The translations under genes were made by a program, and so were the position numbers. DNA of 64,000 nt from Rhyzopertha dominica (lineage: Eukaryota; Arthropoda; Insecta; Coleoptera; Bostrichidae). The notes beneath the pieces are model-generated. The model made no database searches, was not told the origin of the DNA, and saw nothing but the letters and a program-made list of their open reading frames with translations. The stretch lies in assembly GCA_025024175.1 (NCBI GenBank), contig QCXZ01000064.1, positions 48,567,325 through 48,631,324 on the forward strand. Reading direction: 5' to 3'. Below, one piece after another: positions 34,901 through 47,929 of the stretch (position 1 is its first letter; every line of letters starts with the position of its first letter).

Positions 34901-35970
34901 TTATTTTTAGTTTTATGATGTTTTAGTTTACTGATCGAAACCGTTGTAGTGGTAAACCTAATAAAAACTTTTAATCAATGCTTACTATACCTATATGCCC
35001 TGAAGATAATAACCGCCTAAACAGTCCAGGAGAATTGTGACTGTTACAGAAATCATCGTCTTTAAAGTAATTAACTACGGTGGTTTCTATGTAAAGCTGC
35101 TACAACTTTATGAGCATCTGTATTTCCTTATTTAGAAATATAAAATAAGCAAATTTTCCAGCCACCCCAACGACTTAGCCTAATTAACAGGCAATTTACC
35201 CGTGCATAAAATGCGCTCTGGCTGCATTAATCCAAGTTTCACGCCACCCCTTGGAAGAATAAATTCATGCAAATGTCTTCCACGCGCTTCTGAATTTTAA
35301 ACGTTCGTGGTCCGCGTGTTCCTTTCGCAATTTCCAACTAAAAGCCGTCGACTGTTTGTGTCGACAAGGGTAGATTATTGAATCAACTCGATTACTGTGC
35401 CTCTGGCACACAATAATTGGAGCAAAAATTCTTAGGCAACCTCTTTGTAAAGCGAGGCGATAAGTGTACCAATAAAATCTTTATTTTATTTGTCGCACTC
35501 ATATTATTTACTACTTACGTTGCTTTACACAATCTGTTGGAAATATTGAGTTATTTACTTACAAAACAATACAATTATGTTAACTTAGGATTTGAATACG
35601 TGCTGGAACTTACCCAAGGTAAATCTGCAATCTCGGCGGATTTTCCTATAAATTCCAAACATAGGTTACCCTGTTCTAAATAATAAGTAAGAGATCCAAT
35701 TTCGTGGAGTGTACGTGGCCTTTATGAAAAATTCACACTATGGAAATTACTTGCACAACAGGTAAATTAGCTACAACACTCGCAGAATTGCACAGAGTAT
35801 CTAACATAAGAAAGTTCAGGGTGTTCCATTTTCCTTGTAATTGTAGGGTATTTCGGTAACTATTAATGCTAAAGCGTAGCGGTTTTGACATTTTTCTCAA
35901 TGTCTCGTTTGGGTATGTACCCAACCGTGAAGCCATTTTTAATAGATTGAAATTGGAGGTTATGTGTAGG
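32000..35970. other. No recognisable gene (32.0-36.0 kb)
   Basis: Short open frames only. 32934-33182 (minus), 33792-33998 (minus) and 35417-35683 (plus, one predicted membrane segment) have no domain I recognise. At 33305-33391 a short open start is followed by a good splice-donor match (AAGTAAGTA), but I cannot find a continuing exon. Positions 35805-35880 resemble the terminal sequence of the fold-back family at 45247-46300. Confidence 0.4.
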
Positions 35971-35972
35971 CT

Positions 35973-36747
35973 TAATTAGGCATTTCAGAACACATGAACT
36001 CAGTCCCTTTATAAATGGCGGCTGTTGGCACACAAAGCTAGTGTTTACATTGAGCTCTTATGGGAGAAAAACTTTTACAAATTTATTTCAGTATTTTGTG
36101 ACACGATATTTTAAGCTAATTCCTATATTTAGATTCGTTATTGTTAGTTGGATATATGTATAAAATTTTAGTTCAATATACGCTGCTATTAGTGAAAAAG
36201 CGTGCGAATAAAGACAGCCGTTTTACTTTGAGGCGAGTATAAAACACGTAATCCATCATGTAGTCTATATTAAACTAGATCCATTACACTGAAACTATTG
36301 TTTATATTAGTAGATACGGCGTATTGTATGTAACCATGATATAATAACTTGTTCAGTGTGTTTTGTGCAGTACGAATAATCAAAACAACAATCACAACAG
36401 AGAACAGCATACAGCAACCATCTTGTTTTTATTTCTGAAAACTGACAAAACACAAAACATTTTCGATGTAAATGCAGGGGCGTGTGTCAACCTGCCAACA
36501 GGAAGTTCAGCGTCACCTTCAACAATCTTTTTCTCGATTATTGCGCCGAATATTGCGTTAAAATTACACAGGTATATCTAGCTAATCATGACAAACCTAA
36601 ATATATGCAGTACGCTACTAATTTCAGCCGCGAACATACATAAAAAAATCTTTGTCTCCCTTAAGAACTCCATGTAAATAGTGGCTTTGTGTGCCAACAG
36701 CCTCCATTTTTAAAGGGACTGTGACGTAATACTGAAATGCCTAATTA
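35973..36747. mobile_element. Fold-back element (TIR taattaggcatttcag)
   Basis: The outer 16 bp, taattaggcatttcag (35975-35990), is mirrored at 36732-36747. Inverted similarity then continues inwards, including the tract gttggcacacaaagc (36023-36037), inverted at about 36684-36698. The arms are about 150-250 bp and diverged. The interior has a 72-codon open frame (36363-36581) without recognised domains. It is non-autonomous. Confidence 0.75.
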
Positions 36748-36759
36748 TTTCTTTTCAGT

Positions 36760-39400
36760 GAAGGTCAAACCCAAAACACCTTAAAATTTTAATGTTTGAT
36801 CAGACATTTTGAGCGACCGCATTATCGGGCTACATTTTAAGGCAATTTGGCTGGTGGTAGTTATTTGTAGTTACTAAAAGGCCTTATTGACCACCACAGC
36901 ACAGGAAGAATACGTAATTTCTAAGAAAACCTACTTTTTTCCCAACACGATGACATGCAAATTTGCCGTTTCCTAGATACTTCTCAAATAGACCGAAAGG
37001 GTCTCGTTGAATGCCCGGCTAGGTTGCCCGATTTAACCCGTTTAGATTTATTTTTGTGGGGCTAGTAAAAATCCATTGTTTAGATTCACACTACCTGATT
37101 TTCTTCGAATGCTTCGAAAAAAATCGTCGCAGAGTGTCATTTGTTAACGCTGGCAATGTTAAACAACTAAACATGGTTTTGAAAATCGATTTCACTATTG
37201 TCTGGAAGTTGTAGGTAAGCGTGTTGAGCAGCACAGTTGTAGAATTGAATTATCTTAACATAACCACTTTTGTTTTAATTCACAGTAAACCAAGCAGGCA
37301 GTAAAAAAGATCGTTCAAATTTGGAAATAAAAACATGGATGCATAAACACTGAAAGCAGTTTCGAAATGATGTGTCACTTGAACCGTCCTGCTATTTAAG
37401 TTTTTAGAGAAGTTGGTGATTGGGATTGGTAAAATGTTTTGTTTATTGGGGTTACCCTATGTAATGATTTTTTAACGTAAAATCTAAGAAAGATTAAGAA
37501 CAATACAACATAAAAAACCTTGACTTCAAATGAAAATAGTTATGTTAGAAAAGCAAACGCAATGAATATTCTTTATAAAGCAAGGGATTATCATAAAATG
37601 AGAATAGGGCTGTTATTGGCACAAAGAGTCCCTATTTTTTTTCTAAAATAAAGGCACAAAATGTTATAATCAATTTACCGAATTGTTTCGGATGTGTACA
37701 TAGAGTTACAAGCTACCAACCTTGGGTTTTATCCACAGCTTTTATTGAAAATTGCCTTATAAAACAAAGTCAAAAGACTTATGTCGTTTTATTTAGTTTT
37801 TTCAATGAATCAAGGAGAAACAAACAATGTAAGTTTGTTGTGTCTGTACTATTTTGGCAATAATTTCAAAAACGAAGTATCTAACTAGGGTTTTCACAAC
37901 TGTTTTTTTACATAATAGCCTAGAAAAGAAAATGATAAAAAAACGTATCGCCGTATTTAATGTTTTCAGAAATCGAGCAAAGGATCTGGTTTTTTAATTG
38001 CCGATCTCTGCTATTTAAATAAATACGCTTTGGAACAGTTTATGGTAAATCTAAATTTCTTTGTTAATCTTTATTAAACAAGTTCGTTAAATTGATTGAA
38101 GCGTTTAAAGGACACCATGGTAACTAAAGAAAAAAATGTAAAAGACTGAATAGATTTGAATAGATTACATACGTAGAGATTACAAAAAATTATGTTTCAC
38201 ACCTATATTTTATGGGCGTATTTTGGAGTTATTTGTGGTTATTTGCAACATGTAAATTCACTAAATATAGAAAATACCACAACTCTTAAAATGAGTTAGA
38301 GACTAGAGAGTGAAATACCTTTTTTGGGCCCAATATTGCGGATAGTTTTAATGTCAACAAAGTGAGACTAGGCCTTAAAGTTTTTTTTGTGAAATTATGC
38401 GATTTAGGTAACAATAATGAGATGGTAGTAAGATACCATTTCCTGAAATAAAATATGTAGCTATATAATAAACAATGTCTGCTTCTGGAGTGCCCACTTG
38501 TAGGAGCAATGTTTGGAGGTAAAAGCTTCATTTTATATTTTTGTTTGTTGGGTACTGATAAATATAATGTAGGTGTAATATAAACAGAAGGGAAATATGG
38601 ATAACTAGTGTTGGTAAAAATGATCTTCAAGGCAATTAAAAAATTTGTGAGGGAAGTTTTTTTACAAATACATGAATTATCCTATATTGTACAGAGCATA
38701 ACAAATTTTAGGCTCAAGTTTCTGCAAACCAGTTTGAGGGAAATAAAGATGATGATAAGAAGTTGCTAAAATGGAATGCTGATGTCCAAATTTACGAGGA
38801 AATACATAATGCAACATCTGCAATTATAAATGATACAAAATCACAATAAAAATGATGAGGACCTAAATATTGAGCCATTTCAAATGGAATTGTAAATTCC
38901 ACTCACTGACACCTTACAACAAGCAGAATTACTGTTTGATAATTTACAAAAGGCCTTATGGGAATGAAAACAAAATAAAAATTGTAAGGAAAATATATTT
39001 TCGTTACAAATATGTTATTGGAATATGAATAGCCTAAACTGATACCCTCATGACAATATATTAAAAAGCGCTAGAACATTTTGAAAGTGCAGAATTTATC
39101 TTTAAGTTAAAAAATGGTTCTACCAAAAAAATCAATAAATAGAAGTAGTAGTCTCATTGCAACACTTCGCAATGAGACTACCTTAAATCTTACTCAATAT
39201 AAGTATATGGTATACTTACAGTTTTATGATGAATTAGGTACATCTTTTGTCAGGTGATATAATAGTATAGTTTGCATTTGTGCAAAAAATAATGAATGTA
39301 TTTTGGAAAAACTATATTTGTCTAGATTAGTATTTTTTTATGAATCGGCCTTATTTATAGATAGATGTAGAGATTATATTGTTATGCCTTACACTGTAAA
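36760..39400. other. No recognisable gene (36.8-39.4 kb)
   Basis: AT-rich. The longest open frame (38286-38630 minus, 114 codons) is low-complexity and Leu/Ser-rich, with no domain I recognise. Around 38700-38960 the plus strand has a possible decayed coding stretch (TDTLQQAELLFDNLQKAL) that I cannot assign. Confidence 0.4.
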
Positions 39401-39418
39401 TGAAATTAAAGCCACCGG

Positions 39419-39817
39419 TTAGGACGAACTGAGAAGTCTGCCGTAGCCGAGCACGCATTGAGCAACGGGGACCACAGGATACATATTGAGAACTGTAGGT
39501 TGCTAGCATCAGTCAACGGCTAACACAACAGACTGACCAGGGAAGCCATCGAGATCCATAAACATCCTGATAATTTCTATAGAAAAGAGGAGACCCACAG
39601 GCTCAACAGGATCTGGAACCCGATTCTTAGGAACGCCCAAGCTGTGCCGATCGACATCCCGACGTCAACCGAGGCGGAACAAGCCCCGCCCCCGACCCAC
39701 CCGTATAAATACAACTTGCGCAGGAGAAGTCGTCAGTCTACATCTAGCACCGGAGATGGAAGAACCACTGGTGCTAGCGAAACATTAGGAAGCATGTTTA
39801 ATATACATACAACATGA
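39419..39817 (+). pseudogene. Penelope-like element, 3' end of ORF (GIY-YIG endonuclease)
   Basis: The frame from 39419 to the TGA at 39815 reads a Penelope-type C-terminus. It opens KSAVAEHAL, then RLTREAIEIHKHPDNFYRKEE with the conserved Glu and Asn of the GIY-YIG nuclease, then a Trp-Asn-Pro motif. A basic, Pro-rich tail follows (YKYNLRRRSR). There is a single in-frame stop, TAA at 39521. The stretch is markedly more GC-rich than its surroundings, and the reverse transcriptase domain is absent upstream. Penelope elements are the retroelements known to carry type I hammerheads in their terminal repeats, as seen elsewhere in this window. Confidence 0.8.
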
Positions 39818-40683
39818 ACGGTTTTCAAAGATGCAGTACTTTCAAAGTTGTATTTTATTCNTCGTTTAATCTCAAACTGACGCAAAATACAANAAAATAA
39901 AACAAAATAATTGTTATGGACGATGCATTAAAATTTTGTCTATTCGGTATTTTATATATCTAGGGACTTTAGTAAGGTGATGTGAAATAAACCCCATAGC
40001 GAGAAATCAGTGTGATAACATGAAGGGTTTTCAGGATAGAGTCACTTCGTACCTTTGGTACCTATATTTTATATCACCCTTTATATTACAAAATAAAGAT
40101 TACTTTTCTAAGTAAATCTATTTCCTTGAAACAAATGCAAATTATTTGCAAGTAAGTGAACTAAAACGTATTCTACCCGCACACTATTTTACCCTTGAGA
40201 TTATGTAAATGTGAAACAAAGCAAACAATTTCAACTCAAAGCCAAACATTATTGTTGCTGTAATAATATTGAGCTGAGCATAATGCTTCTCAGACCCTTG
40301 CTTTACATTACCCGCACTAAAGCGTTATTAGACGACAGTTGAAATATGGCTCCGGAAACTTTCCCACTCTATCAATTTTTCTGTTAACGCAATGTGTCGG
40401 AGTTTTCCAAAAGGACGGATATAAGTTTCCATCTTTTGTCTGGAAAGGAAACGGGCGCATTAACTATACGACAAATGGTTTTGCCCTTGCCAAAACTTTT
40501 CCGCTCTTGAACCTGTGTTGAAAGAACAAAAACTACACGCTTTCCATCTAAGCCGAAGTTGAGAGTCACCATGGCGGAAATTAATAGCGCCGTAGCATAG
40601 TCCAGTTGAGCTGAACTTCTCAATTAACCAACATAATAGAATACTGATTACAGGTTGTAATAAATGTAATACAATAAACATGA

Positions 40684-42080
40684 TTTAAAAAAATTGTCAC
40701 CTGAAGATGAAAAATGCGAAGAAATATATACGAACACAACCCATCGCAATAATATCGGTCGTTATATAGTTTCTTTGCCTTTGCAAGAAAATGTGAAATC
40801 TAAATTGAAAAATTCCAAACTGATAGCACATTCGACGTTTTTACTCATTAGAAATACGATTTGCTGCAGACAATGATCTACGCATTAAATATTCTTATGT
40901 TATTCAAGATTATCTCGACAGTGGACATGTGGAAGTTGCCTCGTTTCACGACGATACTGGGTATTTTCTACCGGATCTCTGCGTTATCAAACCAGATTCT
41001 TCTTTACCACAAGTACGAATAGCATTTGACGCGTCTGCAAAAGACGATAATAATATTTCTTTAAATAGCACTTTAATGACAGGTCCTAAATTTCAAAAAG
41101 ACATTTTAAAGTCAGATCTTATTGCCTTGTTAAAGAAAAGTGGTTTTGAACTCAAAAAAAAGGGCTAGCAAGAATCAAGCATTATTATCTTGTCTACCCG
41201 AAGAAGCTGTACCTCTGAAATCTCTGTCTTTTCATAAAATAGAAAGCGCAGTTAAAATACTGCATGGGATTTAAATGGAATCCTGTAAAAGATACTTTTT
41301 CTTATACGGTATGTGCATCCGATAAAGCTTGCACTAAAACAAACGTTCTGTCCGAATTAGCGTGAATATGATTCTTTGGGCTTTTAACGCCTATTACACT
41401 ACTTTCTAAACTTCTTATTCAAAAACTTTGGTCTTTAAAACTAAATTGGGATGACTGCCCACCGCATTATGTTAAAAATCATCTCCCACAATTATTGTCA
41501 ATAATTAACATACCGCGACATATTTTTATAATAAATATATGTGGATTTTCAGATGGGTCATTGACAGTGTATTCTGCTTGAGTATACGCTAGAATTGTTT
41601 CTAAAGGTTCTGTTCGTAACGTCTTGCTCTGCGCCAAGTCTAAAGTAGCTCCATTAAAACGTTTATCCATACCGAGAGCGGAACTTTGTAGACCTTTTCT
41701 ACTCGCAAAACTAATTAAATTTGTAACTGATACTTATGGAAACCATTTAGGTTTTAAAAATATTTTTATGTTTACGGATTCTATGATAGTTTTGCATTGG
41801 CTAAACTCGTCACCTCATCGATGGAAACCTTTTCATTAGAAAATAATATCGCTTCTCGCGGTCTAATGCCTTCGGAATTTGTTAAATTATCCTACTGGTG
41901 GTTAGGTCCACCATTTCTTCAACAGTCTGCTTGTGATTGGCCTACCCAATATCTAAAAGTAAATGCTGAAGATGATGAACTTAGATTAGAGTCTCGAAAA
42001 ATAGCTCTATTAACTACCGCAATGACTCATCCTATTGATTGTCTGATTGAGAAATCTTCATCTTTTGCAAAGTTGTAAAA
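40684..42080 (+). pseudogene. BEL/Pao retrotransposon pol, degenerate
   Basis: Fragments in the correct order: a protease/RT linker-like segment (40694-40876); RT with GHVEVASF, then YFLPDLCVIKP and VRIAFDASAKDDN (40929-41168); the RT-RNase H connection with LLSKLLIQKLWSLKLNWDD (about 41400); RNase H with KSKVAPLKRLSIPRAELC (41624-41839) and TDSMIVLHWLNSS; and the ASRGLMPSEF segment with YWWLGPPFL (about 41850-41930). Several frameshifts and stops separate them. No LTRs or integrase are identified. It cannot be functional. Confidence 0.85.
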
Positions 42081-42689
42081 AATCTGCGATATTTGATATG
42101 CAAACATTTTACTCGCGAAATTTAACAACATAAATTCAATTCGATATTTTGCTTTAACAATTTTCTTGCACCGATAGGATTTCTAGGAGAACTGCGTCTT
42201 CTCCAAAATGATCGGGAACTCATGTGGCATTAAAAATATTCGTATATAGCTCATGCTACCTACGTCAAACACGCAATATTAGGAACATCTTGACTGACGG
42301 GCAGCATTCTACAAATGCCGGCCAGTCCATTTCAATTTCACGTAATGAATGATATCCTGACACATGCTGCACACTGCGTAAATCACGCTGCTCTATTAAT
42401 AATTAATTTCTGGAGAAGACCCAAATGTGCTAAATTGATAACTGCGGACAAACAATTTGTGACGGTTATACCTTTTGAAGCTACAATTGGGACATGTGTG
42501 ATCAATACGTGCTAAATTTGGTACAGAATGGGTTTGATTGACAGTTTTTGCCATATCTGTAAAAAATATGCTGGATAAAACCATAAACCCATCTGTACAT
42601 ATTGCTCTCACGTTTACTACTTCAAAGGAATCAATACTGTGTCAAGTTTGTAGTATTAGAAATGCCAATCCTAAGCTACTTTCTCAAGT

Positions 42690-42945
42690 ATTAAAAAAAC
42701 TTTAAATAAAATATATTTGTAAGTATTTGGTATTCAGTATTTGAGAAATTGTTTAAAATAGTTTTATACTATTTTAAATACTTTTAGTTTTTTATTTACT
42801 TATTTTACCCTTTAAGTATTAATTTAGATACAAAAATATTTTATATTTGAAATGCTTTTTCGTACTTGTATTTAAATACTTCGGTATTTGAATTTACTTT
42901 TAATGAAAAGTATTTAAATACTTTGAAAGGTATTTTCTGCAGCTC
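42690..42945. repeat. hAT-MITE-like tract of TATTTNAATAC motifs
   Basis: Dense repeats such as gtatttaaatacttt, gtatttggtattcagtattt and inverted versions occupy about 250 bp. This composition resembles subterminal regions of small hAT-type elements. No ends or target duplication were resolved. Confidence 0.4.
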
Positions 42946-43499
42946 TCAGCGACACTACTGACTGATTACCTGATAACCTAAAAATATATATTAGACAGGA
43001 TATTTTCAAAGGTTACAAAATATATAATTATTGCTACATTTGTCATTATGTTTGTTGATAATTGAATAATTTGTTTTGTATGGTTTATTAATTATTGGCG
43101 AAAGCCCATAAATGATTATTTTTTTATGCTGCTCTCATATTTCTGTGGTTATTCTATTAATTATTAAGTTTCTACTAATATATCTATCTATATCTTATCA
43201 GATTATCTTTTATAAATCCTTCTTATAAGCAGAGGTGGTATACTCTATCCGATATAGTACACCAACTCTACTTAAACTTTTTAGCACACTGAGTGAATCA
43301 TCAACAGTACATTACTTAAATACGTTATGATGGGCAATAAATGTTTTCCTTCTTCATAATCTTCTTAAAATACATATTGAAAGAAAATTATATGAAATAT
43401 GTAATATCCAAATTTTCTGAGAAAGACTCTACATTCGTAATACCTAATATTAAAAATTTTAAGGCTAAAAGACTGGATTTTTAAACATTTCAATATACA

Positions 43500-44040
43500 G
43501 TTAATTTTAGAATAGTATGTAATCGCGCCATACGTGTCGAGGATGCTAATTTATTAAGTGATTTGCTATCCCTCCACATATCTAACCATTTAACAGTTGC
43601 CTCGATTTTTCGATAATGTGAGGATGAACAATACTCAATTAAATGTTTTGGTGAAGAGATTCGTTAACTCACTTACTATTGAGTACATTATTGTCAATAG
43701 CAACACAGAATATGCTATAACCGAGAATCTCAGGTTTTGTAATAAAAGGCCTAATACATCCACATTATAGTTCATGATTATACTTGAAAGCAGGGAATCG
43801 TGAGCAACTTTTTTTTTAAATATGGAATTTACAGCTACTTGCATAAAAACAAACGCTGTTATAGACACTGACCTATTATTACAAGTCACACCTACAAATT
43901 TTCCTGCTTTATAATCCAAAAATGTTTATATATGAATGTCATCAAACAAATGTATCACATTATTATTATCCGGTTTTAGGAAGGAAAACTGATTTTGAGC
44001 ATACCAATGAAACATATATCTTTCGTCAACCATAGGATCG
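43500..44040 (-). pseudogene. P-element/THAP9-like transposase fragment
   Basis: On the minus strand a segment around 43950-43900 reads FDDIHI followed by a stop, then FLDYKAGKFVGVTCNN. This corresponds to the P-type catalytic Asp motif with the following YKxGxxxG. The frame 43919-43635 continues through a region where the expected DNN motif is recovered in a second frame (about 43690). Farther on (43600-43520) another frame shows VKWLDMWRDS. Repeated frameshifts show it is dead. N-terminal THAP sequence is not found adjacent. A separate THAP stub lies at 54249. Confidence 0.55.
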
Positions 44041-45246
44041 GTTAGTTAAATGTTAATTGCTAACTGTTTTCATGGTTCTGAGGTGAGGTAAAATTAATGA
44101 ATTGAATTTCTCACTTATCATAATTGTATATCCAGAATATCTGTACCTTTCTTTAGGAATCCTCTACAACATGATTTGTTCTGACAGAAAAGTGTAAGTC
44201 AGTGTAAGTAGAGTATCCTCATTATTTGATGCAGGTGCAAATTTGTTTAAAATACTGTTTATATTAATGCTAAATGTACTTTAAGTTAGACTATAGGTCT
44301 ATAGTTAATTGGATGATTATATTTACATTTATTTACTCTAAAACACTAAGAAGCCACTTTAAACATTTTGCACTGCCACAATTGGTACTGCGCATCGGTT
44401 TCGTAACTACANATCTTATATAGAAGCNCGCAAAATATGATATGCTGATGTAAAACGAAAAACAGATTCCGACATCAATATTTTTTAAATTATTTTAAAG
44501 GCAATTAGATGTCTACTTACTGTTTACTAGTTACTACTGGGGCAGGCTGAAACTTTTTGGCTGCTCATCTGTTGTTGTCGTAGCACTTGACAAGAGATCA
44601 CTTCAACCTTGTAAACAAGTTAGGAGTTGAGTATTTTTAGAACAGTATTATGTCTCCGTTTTATAGAGTAATTAGGAAGAATGCAGCTGGTGGCCGGGAG
44701 ACTAATTAGTTTATAAAACCGAGAGTTACTTGTTTCCTCGAATTGGGAGAAATGATATGAGGCGGATTGTTGGAGCATGGGGCATGTCCGTTCAGAAACT
44801 TTGCCCTTAATTCATCATTAAGATATCAACCGGTACTGATTTTAGCGATAAATGAGTTATTTTGATGATAATCTGCTTTTGCCACTTAAGTGAACGTTTG
44901 TGGGGCGATCGTGTTTGATGTCATGGTTTTTATGAGTAATATTATCCTGAAATCCACGTCATCCGTTGAACTTTCACAGCGTAAGTCTCTCTGTAATGTG
45001 GTGTAAAGCAGGTTTCAATTTTGGCCAGTAGAGCGCATCTACGCATCGATTACCGATTGTTAATCGGAAGGAGCCGATCAGAGAGCATGACGGATGAGAA
45101 TGACAATCCCGCACACCCAGCTACTCAGCTGAAGACTTTTCACCTTATACGTTCAAAGACCACTTTCATTTCAAAAGTACAATGTGTTTATTTAGCTTAA
45201 AGATTGAATAAATCATCGTTAAATTTACGGAGAAGTTTGCTATCGT

Positions 45247-46300
45247 AAAAAATGTACAAGGTATCCCATTTTTGTTGTAATTGTAGGGTATCTCGGTAAC
45301 TAGTAATGCTAGAGGGTTGCGGTTTCGACATTGCTGTATTACTTTTTTGTTCAGTTCAGCTGTACTGTACCGTCGCGATTTTTGTATCGTCTTTTGTTTT
45401 AAAGCCATATCGAACTTTTAGAAAATATAACATTTCTTCGGCTCTCAATTTCTCGCTTGGGTATGTAGATACAAAAAAAACTGTAAAGACATTTTTTATA
45501 GATATTTTTATTTAGAATCCAGTGGAGTACCCAATAATTTTTAGGAGGTCACATTTTTTATATATAACACAAACTTGCATTTTTTAAAATAGAAGCCATA
45601 ATTGGCTTTGCTATGGCTAAAAAGGCCTATTTGTTCTGATTAAAAAATGTATACATTGTTAGGTTTATTTTTAGTAAATTTGGAATTATTCAATTTTTTT
45701 AAATAATTCAATCTTATTTTACGTTTACATCCAGAAGGCTATTGGATAAGAAAATATAATTTATATTATTAAGTAAAAATTTTAATCCTTTAAAAATAAT
45801 ATATGCATATTTGAATACATACATAAGACTCCTAAGAGCGCTAATGCATTTTTTATCGATAATGTAGGAGGCCGTGTAACCAATGTAAATTGTTTATCAT
45901 CAAATATTTACATCCATTTTGACGAAAAACGTAAAATCTCATTAAATTAGTACAAAAATAGGAATAATACCAAAATTAGTAAAGATAAACCTAACAGTGT
46001 ATAAATTTTCTTAATCAGAAAAAATAGTTCTTTTCAATCATAGCAAAGCCAACTATTCAGAATAAAAATATCTATAAAAATGTCTTTACTGTTTTTTTTG
46101 TGTCTACATAGCCAATCGAGATATTGAGAACTGAAGAAAAGTTACATTTTCCAAAAGTTGGCTATGGCTTTAAAACAAAAGACGATACAAAAATGGCGAC
46201 GGTACAGCTGAATTCTGAACAAAAAAGTAATACAGTAATGTCGAAACCGCAACCCTCTAGCATTAATGGTTACCAAGATACCCTACAAATGGGTATTTCA
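45247..46300. mobile_element. Fold-back element with about 0.45-kb inverted repeats
   Basis: The left arm starts gtacaaggtatcccattttt (45253) and the right arm ends with the inverted counterpart near 46260-46300. Inverted pairs include gtaactagtaatgctagagg (45295-45314) with 46254-46273, acaaaaaaaactgtaaagac with 46083-46102, and ttggctttgctatg (45602-45615), inverted at 46037-46052. The loop near 45720-45920 is AT-rich. The two arms carry mirror open frames, which are shadows. Related end sequences occur at 35805-35880 and 46945-46985, so this is a family. Confidence 0.8.
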
Positions 46301-47039
46301 GCGTTTTTTTATTATACATTCCGAACGATCCAGTTGAAATAAGACTGCGTGTTTTTTAAATTTTTTTCAATATTGCCTATAACTTGAGATTTAATTAATA
46401 TAAATTAACGAATTCCGTTGTGACGTCATAAGTGAACAATCAGGTTGTACCGTGTTGAAAACAGAGGGATAAACAACAATCGGAATAAGTAGCAATATCG
46501 TGTACAGCTAATTACTGACAGTACAGTGACAGCTGAGCTGCATCATCTGTAAACGCGTTTTTTAAGAGTTGTGTTTGCTTTTTTTGTTTATTGTTCGTTA
46601 TTCTTGCGTTAATTAAGCATCATCAAACACAAACACAACAAATCCAACATCGGCACAAGATAACATTTAGAAAACCACGTGTGTTTACAATTAGCTTGTC
46701 TGACGCCTGACATCTGACCGTGATTTGACTGACACAAAGGAATGCAAAGTAACACTGTTGCCAAGTTGCGTATTTCCGTTAAGTCGTCACATCCTTTGGA
46801 GGGCATTTTAAAATAGTTCAACTTTGACTTGAATATTCAAGTACTTAAACACATCTTTTATACTAACCAAAATATGGAATTATTTGCACATGTTACAATT
46901 AGTAAGGAAACTATATTGAATTCCGTAATTTTTACTTCACTGAATTACCCAATTACAACGAAAATGGGATACCCTGTACACGCTAAATACAGTAACGTAC
47001 GGTACCGCGTTTGCGTCATTTCTAGCCATAAGAAGCGTA

Positions 47040-47845
47040 TTTTAAGTGGCGCACGACTGCTCAGAAACGTTACCCGAAATTCCAAACATCGTAAAACACT
47101 ATTTCATTTCTGGTTGGATTGATTTGAACGATGCGCAAGAGATTTGTCAACAAATGTAGGAAGTTTTAGAGAGCGTTGGATTCGAGCTGACAAGCGAGTA
47201 TTCGAGCATATGCAAAAGCACGATTTTGAATGTACTATTCTAAACTTTTGTTCATGGAAAAGCCCGAAAGCACTCGGCCTAAAATGATGTTGCTATGAAG
47301 ATAAATTCACATTTTCGGTAACCCAAACCGTCAAAATTAAACCGACAAAACAAAATGTTTTGACATGCATATCCCAAATTTTCGACCCGTTAGGAATTAT
47401 GAGTCTTAGTACAATAAACGCCAAACTGCTGATGCTGCGGTTGTGGCATAACAAGTTGTCGCGGGATGAATCGTTACCACTAGATTTGCATTCGGAGTGA
47501 TTAATTTTCAGGGATTCGATATCATTATTAGAAAGGCTTAATGTTCTGCGACGCGTAATAGGTTTAAGCAACCCTCGTTGAATTATATGCTTTCTCTGAT
47601 GTTTCTACAAGTGCATACAGTGCATCAGTATATGTTCCTTCAACAAACGCGCAAGAGGTAAATCATGTTCAATTGCTGCGTTCGAAATCAAAGGTCGCGC
47701 CATTGAAACCACTAACAGTCCCACGGTTAGGAGTCTGTGGGGCGCTCATATTGGCAAGGTTAGTTAAAAGTGTTCTAGATTCATATGCTCCTTATTTTGA
47801 ACGCTATACATTGTGGACAGACTCTATACAATTGTCCGCTGCAAA
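47040..47845 (+). pseudogene. BEL/Pao retrotransposon pol fragment (RT-RNase H)
   Basis: Recognisable in order: a frame with DLNDAQE-like sequence (about 47110-47200); KFTFSVTQTVKIKPTKQNVL followed by ISQIFDPLGIMS, AKLLMLRLWHNKL and SRDESLP (47300-47500); and RNase H with LRSKSKVAPLKPLTVPRLGVCG and an LWTDS motif (47673-47835). Stops and frameshifts occur throughout. The sequence runs directly into the LTR-like block with the degenerate hammerhead. It differs in sequence from the BEL remnant at 40.7-42.1 kb. Confidence 0.8.
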
Positions 47846-47929
47846 AATCGTCGTTGGAGACAACACAGTGGGCTGCCGTTCTGATTAGTTCTCAACGGAG
47901 ACGAGTGGATGATGCCGTATTGCCACTAG

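Noticed and set aside
35417..35683. 88-codon frame with one membrane-like segment
   Set aside because: It begins at a TTG rather than ATG and has no homology I recognise.
38286..38630. 114-codon minus-strand open frame
   Set aside because: Leu/Ser-rich, low-complexity translation of AT-rich DNA with no recognisable motif.
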